In this document: piece by piece, positions 23,421 through 36,592 of the stretch
How positions within the stretch are numbered: the first letter of the stretch is position 1
How the letters are laid out: every line of letters begins with the position of its first letter
The notes under the pieces: generated by a model
The model's database searches: none
What the model saw: only the letters and a program-made list of their open reading frames with translations
What the model was told of the DNA's origin: nothing
Position numbers and translations under genes: made by a program
Source of the DNA: Siderastrea radians
Lineage: Eukaryota; Cnidaria; Anthozoa; Scleractinia; Rhizangiidae
DNA length: 64,000 nt
Assembly (NCBI GenBank): GCA_964017195.1
Contig: OZ024889.1
Span: 64,423,858 to 64,487,857 of the forward strand
Direction: 5' to 3'

Positions 23421-24254
23421 TGGTAACAAATCCTCAGATAATGAGAAAGACAACTATAGAAAGGAATTTTTAATCGCTTTAAGTTGCGTTCGGAGTAGCA
23501 TGCGGATTAAACGCATATCGGTTGCTCGAACAACCCCTGAATGAGAGCATCGAAAAGGCTTCATATCCTTTTAAGTAAAAGTGATTTTTTGTAAATAAGC
23601 TTAAATAATGCGTAAGGTGCGGTTAGTTTGCTTCGATCAGGACGGCTTTAATATCAACATCCAAGGGCACATGAAAACTTTTGCAGTCTTCATAAGGCAG
23701 TATCATATATATTTATTTTCTTCTTCATCAACGCAGGCACGCGTGTGTACTCTGACGCACATAGGACACCAAAACGTGCTAAGAGCATCAGACACTCTAC
23801 TCGCTTGCGTTTCATAGCGTACGTCTTTGTTCTAACATTTTAACATCATCTGTGCGTTATCAGAGTACACATGCGCGGCCAAATGGAAGCTATTCGTGAA
23901 ACACTAAAGTACTCAAGGGAGACTAGTTTTTTTCGGAAAAGCGAGAGTTCGAGAAGCCAGTAATAAGTAGTGATACACTGACACCGGGCTATCCAAAGGA
24001 AACGAGTTCTCTGTGTCGATTTCTAGTGGTTTTTGTGGCGGTGTTCGAGGTAGAGAGAGTTTCAAGATAGCTACTGCATAAAGTAGCTGTACAACTCGAC
24101 ATGTACAGTATCCAAAAGAAACGTTCTGGGGGATCCTGTTCGAGAAGGCGAGTTTGAGATAGCCAGTGATATAAAGTGACCTTATGCGAACGAGTTCAGT
24201 TTTTGCTGAGTTCGATTTCTAAGTTAATATGTATTAACTCATTCATAATTTAAT

Positions 24255-24318
24255 AACAATAATAATAATAATAAGAGTAATAATGATGATGATGACTATG
24301 ATGATGATGATGATAATT
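24255..24318. repeat. (AAT)n/(GAT)n trinucleotide microsatellite
   Basis: Runs of AAT followed by GATGAT repeats. No gene is associated. Confidence 0.85.
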
Positions 24319-27117
24319 GTTGCGAATTGTTATTGGAATCAAGTTAAAATATGGACATAATTCACTTCCATTGACCTGATCTTAGAACTGTCTCAAAGCG
24401 TAAGTGTTAATTACCAGAAAAGACTTCAAAGTGCTTGCATATTTTTGAAAGCGAACCGTTTCCTTAGAAAAGAAATTTTAAAATTAATGATCTGTGTCGA
24501 ACCATTTACCATCGTTAGTCAGTCAGGGCCAGCCGGTTTTTTGCGAAATGAGATATTATATTGTAGATTATGTCGCTCAGTTATAAGAGGAAAGTTTTAT
24601 CAAATTTTCCATTTTCACGGACTACTGATTTTAACTAAACGCCGCGAGACTGAAATTTCGCCCTTTCAAACGGAAATTTCCAGTAAGGTAAGTTACTCAA
24701 TTTGACCTCTTTTGTAAATGGTTTGAGCCTGAGTTTTAGTGTACCTCATTGGGAACGGCAACATTAACTCTCGAATTAATTTTACGCGCTGGTTTTACGT
24801 CGGCTTGTCCGCAAATCCCAGCTGGGCTTTTTTTTCGTACCTAAAAAAGTGTTTTTATCTCTCCTAAAACAAAATTCATATTAATATCCCCAGGTTTGAA
24901 CGTACGTTCCCAGTAACTAGCAACTATACTTTAAGGCCTGGTCAAAGGCTTTAAACAGGACAAAGGGTTTCTTGTTCATATTTTTGGCTAGGGAAGATCA
25001 AATTTCACCCAAACATGGAAAGTTTCTGTTGTCCTCAACATTGTAAAGTGATTATGGTGTTTCTTATTGGTCACGTGATTTAATATGTGACCTTTCAACC
25101 GTCGCCAATTGGTGTTTTGTACGCTAAAACTACTGTTGTGAAATAAAGCTCAAAGGTACAGGCTTAATAGCAGACATCAGTAAAAACGTCTTTCCAAAGC
25201 AAATTAAATATTTCTAGTAACCGGCTCCGTACGTTAATGTTTATCGTGAGATAGTTTTATAAGTACAAACGTCGCGTTTTGCTTATAAATTTATGTTTTG
25301 ATTGTATTAAGAAATCTATTTTCTAAGCCGAGGACTTCCAATCCAAACGCAGAAGGTTAGATTCATTACCCTCCTCCCAAAACGCTCCTTAATTTATCTA
25401 TATATACGACTCGATCCTTTGCCAATGTGATAGACTGAGGCAAGAGGACGCAAAGGCTTCCACTGGCCATTAAATTTACTCTTCTTGTTATAAAATTTAA
25501 ACCCAGGCCTCAATATGCTTTAGTACATACATATATCTTGAAATGATGTTTAGGTTGTTGTTGTAAAATTACTGTCTGTCTGTTTGTTTGTTTTTCCCAG
25601 CCTTTATATCTGAATATTTTAACCGGGCTAAAGCATTCCAAACAGGGATGAACTGAATCGTTGTGTTGATCACTAATTCGGAACTGGCATCCAGCGATAA
25701 AATTCCCTTTAAGACTGAGGCCAGAAAGTTCTTAAACGGAAATGATTTGGCGGTTAATTCTGAATTCTTCGCACGCAAACACTTTATTTCGCCTCAAGTT
25801 TGCACCTTAGCCTGGTCTAGGCTTGAAGAAATTTCAGCGCTAATTAATTTGCGCATTAAGCGGCCGAAAGTGCCTTTATACCCCGCGAACAAAGCCCACA
25901 TCGATCTTCCTCGAAAAGCGATTTTGCGCGATCAAGGGGGAGTGTACATGCAGGGTTGTGCTTGTGCATGATTCTAGCTGCTGGAATGTAGATATTCTGA
26001 ATTTTGTTCTGATTGTGTTCTGTTTATTTTCTGCTCAGTAAATATTATTTTTCTGCCTTATTAGCCAAGTTTCATTGCCAACAAATATTTTTTTGCCTCT
26101 AAACGATGAGAAAACAAATGACGTCCACGCCAAGAAGTGCATTTGCGTCATTTATCGTCGACCTTTGAATTGGATTCTTTTTTTTCGCATTTTTTGTCAT
26201 TATTGTTTCCTATTTGTGTTACTGTTTTTTGAATTTTGAATCAGCTATCGATTTATTTTTTGGCTTATTTTGGTAGAAGTTCGGTTAAAAATTCCTTAAT
26301 ATATTACCTGCTTGATTCCCGCTACCGTAAACGACCCAAAATATACAGTGAATTGAATTGCACCGGCAAAAATGAACATCACTTCACGTTTGTTTTTTCT
26401 CTCACGATTAAAAATTTTTTCCGTTGTTGGTCTAACTGTAAAAATCACTGCCAAATTACGGTCAAATTTTAGCCGCTTTACGATTTACGTCTGACCTGAC
26501 ATTGAGATTCATTTTGAGGTAGGACAACAGTTCTTCTTTTCCCCGAAAACCTTCACCTTATTCAAAAAAACGTGCCAGCGAGAATTGAAGTTTATGAAAG
26601 GGAACCGTTTTGACCGGAAAACAGCCGGTGCTCACTAAAAATCTTTATCGGTAAAAAGTCCGTCTTTTGTCCTTAACGAAGCACTATTCTTTTTATTTTG
26701 GCTACAGGAATCAAACGTTTCCGTTTAGTGGGTGTATTTCAATTGTCAAACACAGTAAGAACGTTTTTATCGCAAAACTGCTTCTGTTCACCGACAAATC
26801 TGTTCGCGCCGCGGTACTCGAAACATACGTGATGATTCACAGTGTTTGACTTAGATGGCATCTTTCAGGTACGCTGGTTTGTTATCAACTGAGAGTTGAC
26901 AAGGTATTTATTAACTGTTATCAGCGATAATTATGGTGATTTTTGCACGATGCTCAAAAATTAAGGGGTTAGCGCATTGCGCACTTCTGCTTTGACGGTA
27001 AGTGTTTCGACACCAGCTTAGCTAGTATTTGCTAGTATTTGTTATCGTGTTGTTTCTTCAAACGAGAAACTTTGTTCCACATTGTACATCTCCCTCTAGG
27101 CGAATGCAAAACAGCAA

Positions 27118-27240
27118 ACTGGTAGGAGAGCCTGGAAGAAACGCCTGGTTATGCGACAAACTAGCATCCCATCGAGGGCGAAGTTGTCTCCTTGTCGCTT
27201 CATGCTAAAGTAGCGGTACAATAAGCCACCTGGCTCGTTT
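27118..27240. repeat. possible dispersed SINE-like repeat fragment
   Basis: The segment (cgacaaactagcatcccatc ... cttgtcgcttcatgcta ... gataagcc-like ... cctggctcg) resembles a repeat I recall from cnidarian and other invertebrate genomes. The identification is from memory only, without an alignment, and no ends or target duplications were found. Confidence 0.25.
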
Positions 27241-29282
27241 AATTCTCTTACTTTGACTAAAAGTTCTTCTTGTAGCGAAAATCGACCTTAAAGCCCTCGT
27301 TTAAGAGCAGATTGTGAGGCAAATTTTGAGGCGTTGCGCGTCACGAATGTCGGATTTGAATGTAGCCGGCACCAGATAAAGCTTGACGTTATTCAGTTTG
27401 TGAGTGAACATTTCATTTTTACATATTTGTAGAATTTTCACTTGCTTTAATAATTAAGCAAAAATAGTGGTCAGTCTGAGTAACCTTTTACGGCAGCTGC
27501 CTCAATTTAAAAACATGCACTTCCCCTACGTACGCGCTTTTGTGGGAACAACTTTGAAGAGTGACAATTAGCACTTACTGCCATTAGTTGGTAGGTAGAT
27601 TTTTATGCAATTTTGGTATTATTACACACTTTCAGGCGATGTTCCTGCAAAGATGGAATCACCATTGAAAGACAATATTTTTGTTCACTTGCTATATACT
27701 TCAAACAATGTTCGGACCTTTTTCTTTCGAATACATAAACTTCGGCAGTATACGATAACACATTCTACCATCTGGAAATGACTACGAAAATTAACTTTTG
27801 CAGTCCCAATGAAGTGGCCATGGATAGTTAGATGACAAACTTGATGGCGCGGATATTAATTTTGTTTATGCCAGTTGTTTTATTGTTAGTTTGCTTTATT
27901 GTCCAATGAAACGTTCAATGTTTACTAATTCTCAGAGCAAAACCACCCAATTACAAATTTGGATGCTTTATTTTCCGGACGCTAAAGTTCGGCGAATTTA
28001 AAATTCCGATAATTTTCGACTAAGGGTGAAGTACGTGATTTATGACCACCCGTCAGCCTTCCAACTTTCCCCCTGGTACCTGTGGCACATCTTTTATGTT
28101 TGATATTCAGGGTGCTTTATATTGAGCTTTCCCTGTGCAGATCTACGTTCTAAAGCCACTTTTATCAAGGCTATAACTTTTTGCATAGATCATAGATGTG
28201 GGGATGACTTACGGATTAGACTGATCAAAAGCTTTCCAATGGTAAAACATTCAGAGTTTGTATAAATTTTCATTATTAACAAAATAACTTAAAAGGTCGA
28301 AAAAAAATATGTATCTATGGAGACATCCTCATCTCTTGTGTTTCCTGGAAACAGTTTTAACATTCTTAAATAGTGAAAGACTTCAATCGTTCTGAAAACT
28401 GCTTACGCAGATCGATTAACACCTGTCATTTCGGTCAAGGTCGCCTTTTGTAGTGGTCGATTCCTATTTTCCTTCTGGCGGATGTTTTTCTTCATCCTTC
28501 TCACTTTTTACTTAAAAACTCACGGTCGCAATCGGCCACGATCTCTTGCTCTCAGTTAGAATTTAATTGCAATTTTGGACCTTGCCATGAAGTTTTCAGC
28601 TCTAAAGAAATGCCAAAAAAAAAAACGCTGTTCATCCGTAAAAGAAACCCGACATCCAATTGATAACTATCCGCGTTAAGGCTTTTGTTTGATAATTCTA
28701 TTGCATGCATATTCAACACTTGTAAAAGAATAATTCTGAACTGTGTGTGGACACCTTATAAATATCAAATTTTATATTTATTTTCTCGTTTTAGCTTTGT
28801 CACTTTTTAATAAACTACGCTTAAACTGGTACTTTTGTACGTCATGATGATTTCCAAACGATGTATATGTTCAATTATTTTCATTTTAAACTTTTGGACA
28901 ACTGAGATAATCGCGTTTTTTTTTTAATTTCAAAACTTCTATGCTCTAAAGGAAGCTTCGTTCAATTGTCAACAACAGTTAACAAGAAGATAGAAGACCA
29001 TTAACCAGCGAAAATTGTTCACTAACCACTCTTCTGCCAAACAGCAACGTTCTGAAACCGGCTTATCCAACCTAACATTTTAATAAAAATTACATGTAAT
29101 TTCCCACAGCTGCTAGGCGGTCTTTTTTGTCGATTTTACAGAAAGGCCTGTTTGCGGCATATAGAGCAAGGGTTTAGTTGAGATTGTTGTAACCGACCGC
29201 CAGCTGAAACCGGCGATTAAAAAGTAAGTTGGGTTCGAGAGATCATGGGCATCATCGAAAAAAGAATTACTCGAAAATTATA

Positions 29283-30645
29283 TTTAACAATTATTCTACG
29301 AGGGCGCGCTGGATATCGAATGATAGATAACCAACGAGGCGCGTAGCGCCGAGTTGGTTATAATCATTTGATGATATCCAGCAAGCCCGAGTAGAATAAT
29401 TGTTTTATTAAAAACTTAACCACTATTTAAAAAAAATCAAGAAAGAACGGGGGAAAAATGAGAAAAGAAATTTAAACGGAACGAGAATCGATCACATGAC
29501 AACGAAAAAGGCGCCAAAACCTTGCGAAGTGTTGCAGCGTTTCATTCAAAGCTGAATGAATCAAAGAAAACTGCTCGAAAGTGAACAAAGTAGCACACGT
29601 ATTGGAAAAAATCTTCTAATTATTGGCTCTGAAATATGGTACACGTTTGTTGTAAGCATCGTTCGAAGCGGATTGAAGCTGCATGTACAATTTCACCATA
29701 TAGCTGCTGGAGTTGAAACTGAACAAGTTTGTAATCTGTTCGCACAACGGAGCCATCATGTGCGTGTTTCATCGAACTGAAGACAGAACAAATTTAAACA
29801 GTTGAACTTGAAGAGGTAATTTCTATGCAGCTAAGAAGCACAATTACTGTAGCGATCAGGAACATTAGAATTCACCATCATAGTTTGTTAAACGCAAAGC
29901 GTAAAATGCAGTTATTCTCAGTTTAGAGGTTGCGGACGGAATGGTATAAAGAACAACATTCAAACAACTGGAAAACCGATTCAAATCCGTTTACGTGGCA
30001 TCCGATTTCTATCTGAGCATTTGGACCTGTTGGAACACAGAGCTACAACGAGTGCAGGTAAACCAGTGTCAATTTTGCGTGTTAAAGCCTAAAAACAACC
30101 TCACCCTTCCTTCCTTCTTGGTAGTTTGCAGCTGTATTTTTTTTAGTACTTGTTTAGACTGCTTCATGATTTTCGCACCGACTCGCCATGAATGTGTTAT
30201 TAAATGCTCCTGCCCCATTTCACTGTGTTTTATTTTATGTCTTGTCTTGATATTTTGAAGTGGAAATCCTTTCTGATAAAACCTACCGTTTTTTTAATTT
30301 CAATGATCGACGTGACGATCGATGAAAGAAATTAATTGTAAACACCACGCTTATAAATGCTTAAATTTCTATTTCTGCGCAGTTTCTTCAATCAATTTTG
30401 ACTTGTGTTAGAGGACGCTGTTGGTGATGCTTGTTGGTGACGCTGTTGGAATTTCTGCTTAATTTAAATTCGCTGCAAAGTCCATTTTTCTCGCCGGGTT
30501 GCTCGCGAGGAAAAAACTTTCAGCTCACTTTGTTGTTGAGTGTTCATTGACCATATTTGGTCGCAGCAGGTATATGAGCTGATAGCCTGGCTCCGTTGAG
30601 CCAATCAAAATGCTAGAAAGCCAATATACCTAGTCCAGTTTTTAA
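29283..30645. mobile_element. 1.36-kb dispersed repeat, copy 1
   Basis: Homologous along its length to 45526-46827, in the same orientation. It opens with a strong hairpin (29287-29402): aacaattattctacgaggg ... gctggatatc pairs with gatatccagcaagcccgagt, agaataattgtt, and the loop region contains a nested ataaccaac/gttggttat stem. It closes with a second stem-loop bounded by ggtatat and atatacc (30572-30630). The interior has short open fragments (29556-29780, 29995-30258) that are disrupted relative to the other copy, so it is probably non-coding. The family is unknown. Confidence 0.75.
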
Positions 30646-30916
30646 TAATTTGAATTATGTCCTAGAACGTAGCTTCCAAATAAAAGTTACTTAAATCATC
30701 AAAACTGCCTTTTATTTTGGAATTTTTCACGTTTGGCACCTTTTACTTCTGCCGTTTAACAGATGTCTGCTAAATGAAAAAGGCTTCTGTCGATATAGAA
30801 AGCATCCGTGTTTCAGGTTCAGTGGCTTTAGTTTACTAACACGATGTGAGTTTATAGCACCAAATTTCAAGATTTTATTTTGATTGGTTTGACCTCCTAA
30901 TCGCGTTTTTCTCCGA

Positions 30917-31162
30917 CTTTAAGGGGCCATGTCTTCTATTTTTGAACTACACGTTTGTCAGGCCGACTCAGTTCATAGTTTTGGCCTTTATACCTTAGAT
31001 GCTGTTATTAAAATTTTTCCTTAGAAAATTCAGTCATTTGATACATAATTCTCTTGGTTGTCTAAAAGCAATTCACGTACGAACAAGGTACTTAATTAGA
31101 TGTACATTTAGCATTTTTTAAACCAAAAACAGGAATATTGCCATGACATTGCCCCTTTAAAG
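30917..31162. mobile_element. short TIR element (MITE-like)
   Basis: The left end CTTTAAGGGGCCATGTC is mirrored by the right end gacattgcccctttaaag. 246 bp, no coding capacity. A single related end occurs at 11837-11856. Confidence 0.55.
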
Positions 31163-34100
31163 CGGCCCTTCTGCCGAAAACAAGAAAAAAAAATGTTTCA
31201 ACTTCTGCTACCAAACGCTTTTTTATCAGAAAAGGTCACGGCTCCTAATTAGGGCACAAAACTGTAACAACATACCACGAACATAAAACAACTGATATGC
31301 TGTCCTGAATGTCGATTAAGTTTTCCGGACTTTTCTCTGTGGTTCTGATTTCTTCGTCAACGTTAACGAGTCACCTTCGTAATGACAAGATTAACGAAGA
31401 AAGTCTAAAACGGCTCTGTTTACTCCATGTTATCTAGTGAAAATTGCCTGGAAATCAGAAAAGAAAAAGTCAAGCAGGCTGGTACTTTAATTTAGCAGTC
31501 TATGGATTCAGTTTCAACTGAGCATTACTGGCTCAATCTAATTGTTCATATATAAAATGTTTGATGATATGTTAAGTTTGCATCTTTGGCCAAAAATATT
31601 TCTTGTTTTTTGATTATCCAGACTTTTTAGTGAGTCCCAGCGAGTGTGGATGATCGTGGTTTGACTACAAATATGAACCCACCGGTATACAGAGAAATTT
31701 AAATTTGTTTGTGGCCAGAGGTTTAGCGGAGTTAGCCAGAATTCAGCATGGTAAGCAATCGGGCCACACTAAGTTGTCATGCCAAATTCATATGTTTTAA
31801 AATACACGCTACTTCGCTTGTGGGATCCTTTTTCTCACCGCCTGGGCAGCAGCCCGGTTGTAACGCCCATCGAGTTTTCTTTTTCTGAAGTGAAGGGAAC
31901 TGTGTGCGGAACATGTTTTGCGGATACTAAATTGGAGGATCGTTAAAGAAAAAAAAATTGGTAAAAATCACAGCGCGTAAACCAGCTAAAATGTCATATG
32001 ATAAACGGTGCCGAAGATTGTGGCCATAAGGAACGTGACCTAGCTGAAATACCCCTAACACCTATTGATAGTAAATTTCCGTACTATGACGCAAAACCTT
32101 TTTTTTTCATATCAAGACATTGCGTTTTGGCAGGAACGTGAAATCCTGAGGGAAAAAAAGAGCGTTAAAGAATCACTCCATCCATCGAAGATACTTCTTG
32201 CGCGAGATTCCTTACATACTGTTTACTCCGTCCTTTTTTGAAAAAATGAAATTTTTTACAGAATAGTTGACATTTAGATGACAAAAATAACCCAAATAAT
32301 TAAGCTGATGCAATTTGATTGGTCCAGAAGGATGGCCGAAAAAGACTAAGTCATAGCTCTAACGCAGCGTGGTTCAATGCATTAGTTATTTTGTTGAGTG
32401 CCCGCGGCGAATTGTCAAAGATGCTGAAGCAGCGAGTAGATTTCATGGGGTAACCTTTTATAAGATGGCTATTCTTACGTTGATCTAAGTTAGGACCAAA
32501 GTGTTTACTGAACTAACGTTCAACGACGACAGAACGCATTTTAAGCCTGCAGTTCTGGATTTTGAAGGGCAGCAATTGTAATTAAGTGGCCGAGCCGAAG
32601 AGAACGGAACCAGTGAACCGGCAGAGCGACTTCACTGAAACAATAACAAGAAGGTTTGTTGAATTCTTTTGTTTTGGCTGAAGAAGTGAAAGGAAGGAAA
32701 GATTTATCAGAGAGACCGAGTTTACAGTAAGCCTTCTTCCTGAGCATGACCACCTTTCGGTTTATTTTTTTGAGTTCCTTGAAGAACACTGTTGGCGCCC
32801 TACCGGTAACAGGTGCGAGAGGATGCCAACAATGAGTAAAATTTTTTCAAATCATCTAAGGATGGCTGAGGATGCAGTTATTGTTACGCTGCGTTATTTT
32901 GATAGGGCGCAAGAAGTAAACAGACTTAATGAAACTTTTGGTCATTGTCTTGCCCACAACTTTCATTCTAGAAAGAACGGACATCAACAATTAGCTTGCA
33001 TAATTTACTCTCTCTTGCAACTTTTGGATTACTTAACGATTTTAACTAAAATGCTGCAATAGTATGTTAATTTCAGAGAGAATTTTGTTTTAACTGACTG
33101 CAAGAGAATAGGAATTAACACAGCGTGAAATGGTGTGGATAAAACAGTCTTCCATATTAACTTCGAGCTCCTTCAGCCACGAAACAATGCAATTATTTTG
33201 CACCCCTAAGGCAAAAGTTTTCAACAACACAATGGCGTAAAAACACCGTTTCCTTATCCAAAAACAGCATAATCTTTTGGCACATTGCGTGAGACACTGT
33301 TGAACAATTTAGCTCTTAAATGCTACGCAATACTGTAGCAAAGTTAGTTTCAAGGCACAGAAAGTTAATTGGTTAAGACGCGCTACACATATTTTCTACT
33401 CTCTCAAGGTTAGCTTCCTTGATTAGTTGTTTGTTTTGTTTTGTGGAAATGGAGCACCGCTCCGAAAGCATTTTTTAAGAAACAACAAGAGAAATATCTC
33501 AAGAACGACTAGCAAGATTCTCTGGCGGACTTCTTCGAGTATTCTCGGCTTTCAATTACAGGTATGATCCACACACAAAAAAAAGCAAGGAAGCAAGGCC
33601 GTGACGGTTTGATGGTTTCACCGTGTAACTTAATGAGCAAACATTACATATTAACTACTTTTTACGCTCTAAGCACGTACTCGATCGATCACATAGCAGG
33701 TGTTGCTGTGGTTTTGTTGTGCCTCAAAATTTTGCCTCTATCTTGCTATCATACGTTTGCGGTTTGTTGTGCAGAGCCCCTAGCATGGCCCCTAACACCT
33801 TTCAGAATCTTTTACGACTTTTTAATCATACTCTTAGTTAAGAGAGAAAAATTAACGTTTGGAAAATTAACGTTTGGAGATGACTGGAAATTAAAAAATT
33901 ATTAGTGAAAAACTTGAAACGTGGACACCAAATTAATCACTCCGCGTGGATAGCATCCTAACTTCCCTCTCTTACTTCTTTTTTAAAGTGATCGGGTTGT
34001 AATACTCTGGCTATTCTGTAAAGTGGAGAAAAAAATCTAGCAGTTCACCTCGCTATGATTATAAAAACTCTTCGTGGCGGCGGCTTGAACAGGAGTGCTT

Positions 34101-34728
34101 AGCTTTTAAATGCCTCAGAGAATACATCATCTACAAGTCGAGTTCGAGATCGTTCACGAAAATGCATTCTGAGTAACCAGTTATAGCGCATTTTATAGCC
34201 GTTTGGAAAAAAGACTTCTTTTTTTCCTCTTTTTTCTTGTCCCAATGAAGCATATGCGCATAAGATATTTAGCATGTGATTACACGTCTCTTTTTTTTAG
34301 CATGACATTCTTTTTAAAGTTATTATATATTCTTTTCTTAAGTACAATGCACTCTTTTATCTGTGTGAAACGGACACTTAATAAGAAATCTGTAACTTAC
34401 AGAAAAATGGAACAAAGAACTGAAGTACCACAGGAACCAGAAGGGAAGCTTCAGAAAAGAACGATTAGACAAAATTTTATTTAGAGATTTCTCTGAGCGA
34501 ATGTGTTCATTAGATTTATATAAATTGTATTTTATTGGATAGGGAAGCCACACTAACAGAACAGTAGTTTTCATGCAGGTCTTACGGTTGGAAACTGATT
34601 TGAAGAGGAAGGAAAAAACTGCCGGAACACGGAGAAACGGCTAACCTAAACTGAAAACAAACAACATTTCGTGCACCCTTCATATTTTCATTGGCACGGC
34701 CGCGAATTACCCACGACATGCCCCTTTC
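31163..34728. other. gene-poor stretch
   Basis: I see no supported gene. Open frames at 32541-32789 (minus), 32823-33062 (+) and 33564-33905 (+) carry no recognisable domain. A 17-bp tandem duplication (aaaattaacgtttggaa twice) lies near 33847-33881. Confidence 0.4.
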
Positions 34729-34803
34729 GGGTCTCGTAGTTCAGTCGGTGAGTCATCGTTGATGATCCGGGGATCGTGGATTCGAAACCCACAGACTTGG
34801 GAC
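34729..34803 (+). repeat. tRNA-like sequence, probably a SINE head
   Basis: It contains a good RNA polymerase III A box (TAGTTCAGTCGGT) and a B box (GGATTCGAAACCC) at about the right spacing. The arms do not fold into a proper cloverleaf and no clear anticodon stem is seen. The following sequence (gacaaagagattttc ... caatgaataaatag) could be a SINE body. I therefore call it a tRNA-derived element, not a tRNA gene. Confidence 0.4.
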
Positions 34804-35286
34804 AAAGAGATTTTCTTTATCTCGAGTGGTCCACATTTCCTTGGTAAGGCAAGGCTCAATGAATAAATAGGTTCACTTCAGCACTTTAACTCTCACGGAC
34901 AGAGTTAATTCTTTGAATTCTCAGCCACTCGACCTTCCGAGTGCGGAATTCACACATGAAACACTTGGGCGAGTGATCAAGCTGCTCCAACACTACTTGT
35001 AGGGACGTTGCCCAATTATCCGTAAGCGACCACCTTACTTGATGCACTCGACTACTGAACTAAAAATCTGTTTTTAGCCGTTTGTTAATCTAACACCGTA
35101 CTTGAAAACTAAAAGAAAAAATGGTCTTTATTTTCCGTATAAGTGACCACTAAAGACTGTTACTGCTAGGGCTGAAACAATTTTTCCTTTTAATTTCAGA
35201 TTCGAAGATTCAATTAGAAAAAGATTTTGGACTGAACAAGCAACCTTCAAAGCAAGGTAACCCAAACAGACGTTACAATCTGTATA

Positions 35287-36507
35287 ATGGCATTCTTGAA
35301 TCACACGGGAGCCAATTTGTCAAGCGAAGACATACTCGATCTCTCTACTGGAGACGTAACAGATTCGTCGGCGGCCGCCAAAGTCCTCAAGATAATACCG
35401 CTGGCCATTGTAATGCTAGCGTCAATTGTTGGAAATGCCATCGTCATCCACGCAGTTTACCTGGACGTACGCATGCAAACAGCAACCAATATGCTTATTG
35501 TGAGCCAAAGCCTCTCAGATTTCGGAACAACCGTTCTTGTGATTCCATTTACACTGGTTTCTGTAGGCGCGGATGGATGGATTTTGGGCGAGAGCTTCTG
35601 CATCGCGAACGCGTTTTTCAACTTGTTTTTCACACAGGTTACTGTCCTACAGCTGGCTATAATTGCATTTGATCGATATTTAGTAATTGTGAAACCATTG
35701 CTTCGTGCTATCAAATCACGTGACGCCATAAAACTAGTGGTATCAGCTTGGGTAGTCGGCTTTTTCGGTGCGTTTCCATGGCTACCGTTACTGACCAATC
35801 ACGTGAAGGTCGAGTATTTTCCCGGATTTCACGTATGTGGACAACGATATCTGCACCCCCTTGGAGACTTAGCGCTGTTCAATCTTGTTTTCTTGCTACT
35901 AGTCTATGCAGTACTGCCGTTGTTTATTATATTGTACTGCTATTATCAAATTGGCAAGGTCATTCACCGTAACAATCAGAGTGTGTCTCCGTTAGCGCTC
36001 TCCAACTCTCAGAAACTAGCAATGAATGTTTTCGCGAGTTCTGCGTCGACATCGAAAATCGTAATAGGAACAAGCTTGATTCAAGTTTTCCCAGCGTGTT
36101 TTGTGATGCTTTTGGACGGATTGCAGGTCGGAGACATTCCATATGGTCTTGAAACTGCTTTAAAGTGGATTATGTGGTGTCACTGCGTGGTGAAGCCGAT
36201 CATATACGCGTCAAAGAGCCCAATGTGGACAGAAATCGTTCGGAAATACCTCAATAAGTTTCCCTTCTGCACATCAATTTTCGGAATTAAGTTCAACAAC
36301 TCATCAATTGCCATGTTTGCAAATCGTTTCAAACAGTACAGATTATCAAAACGCAACAATGAGAAATCTTTGGAAAGCCAAGAGGAGAGCAGTAAAGGAA
36401 AGGTACAATCAGAGCAAAAGATAAAAAACGTTCCATGGCTTGTCACAGCGAAGGAAGCATGGTTGGCTAATGCAGTTCGTGAGCCGGACGATTTTTCCGC
36501 ATTCTAG
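35287..36507 (+). CDS. class A (rhodopsin-like) G protein-coupled receptor, orphan
   Basis: A 406-residue seven-helix receptor in one uninterrupted exon. It senses an unknown extracellular ligand and signals through G proteins at the plasma membrane. The N-terminus has glycosylation sequons (NHT at 5, NLS at 10). Landmarks: N50 in VGNAIVIH (1.50), D78 in SQSLSDFG (2.50), C105 and C184 for the extracellular disulfide, DRY at 129-131, W155 (4.50), P211 (5.50), P269 (6.50), P304 and Y307 in helix 7. Two deviations stand out: helix 6 reads QVFP instead of CWxP, and helix 7 reads KPIIY instead of NPxxY. There is no helix 7 lysine at the opsin position (W297), so it is not an opsin. The tail (about 95 residues) is Ser/Lys/Glu-rich. 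A splice-like acceptor at 35199 may end a 5' UTR intron. The ligand class cannot be assigned. Confidence 0.9.
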   Translation: MAFLNHTGANLSSEDILDLSTGDVTDSSAAAKVLKIIPLAIVMLASIVGNAIVIHAVYLDVRMQTATNMLIVSQSLSDFGTTVLVIPFTLVSVGADGWILGESFCIANAFFNLFFTQVTVLQLAIIAFDRYLVIVKPLLRAIKSRDAIKLVVSAWVVGFFGAFPWLPLLTNHVKVEYFPGFHVCGQRYLHPLGDLALFNLVFLLLVYAVLPLFIILYCYYQIGKVIHRNNQSVSPLALSNSQKLAMNVFASSASTSKIVIGTSLIQVFPACFVMLLDGLQVGDIPYGLETALKWIMWCHCVVKPIIYASKSPMWTEIVRKYLNKFPFCTSIFGIKFNNSSIAMFANRFKQYRLSKRNNEKSLESQEESSKGKVQSEQKIKNVPWLVTAKEAWLANAVREPDDFSAF

Positions 36508-36515
36508 ACTTGCTT

Positions 36516-36521
36516 AATAAA
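36516..36521 (+). promoter_or_regulatory. AATAAA polyadenylation signal of the GPCR gene
   Basis: An exact AATAAA starts only 9 bases after the TAG stop at 36505-36507, implying a very short 3' UTR if it is used. Confidence 0.5.
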
Positions 36522-36564
36522 ACTATATATTGACAATAAGAAAAATTAAGCCGGCTGAAAACTA

Positions 36565-36592
36565 GATTGATTGATTGATTGATTGATTGATT
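36565..36592. repeat. (GATT)7 microsatellite
   Basis: A perfect GATT tetranucleotide run just downstream of the GPCR. Confidence 0.9.

Larger units (their letters stand above)
23420..29282. other. gene-poor stretch
   Basis: No supported gene. An open segment ending at a GTAAGTT donor (about 24445-24690, +) and one at 25663-25971 (+) lack domains or matching partners. The stretch contains the trinucleotide microsatellite above, a CTGT/TTTG run near 25572-25596, and a segment at 27118-27240 listed separately. Confidence 0.45.

Noticed and set aside
33564..33905. Hydrophobic 113-codon open frame
   Set aside because: No membrane-protein family features and no splice or regulatory context. Compatible with AT-rich chance coding.
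34729..34803. Functional tRNA gene
   Set aside because: A and B boxes are present but acceptor and anticodon stems do not form. Better explained as a SINE head.
35287..36507. Opsin identity for the GPCR
   Set aside because: The retinal-binding lysine position in helix 7 is tryptophan (W297). The lysine present (K303) is at 7.49.
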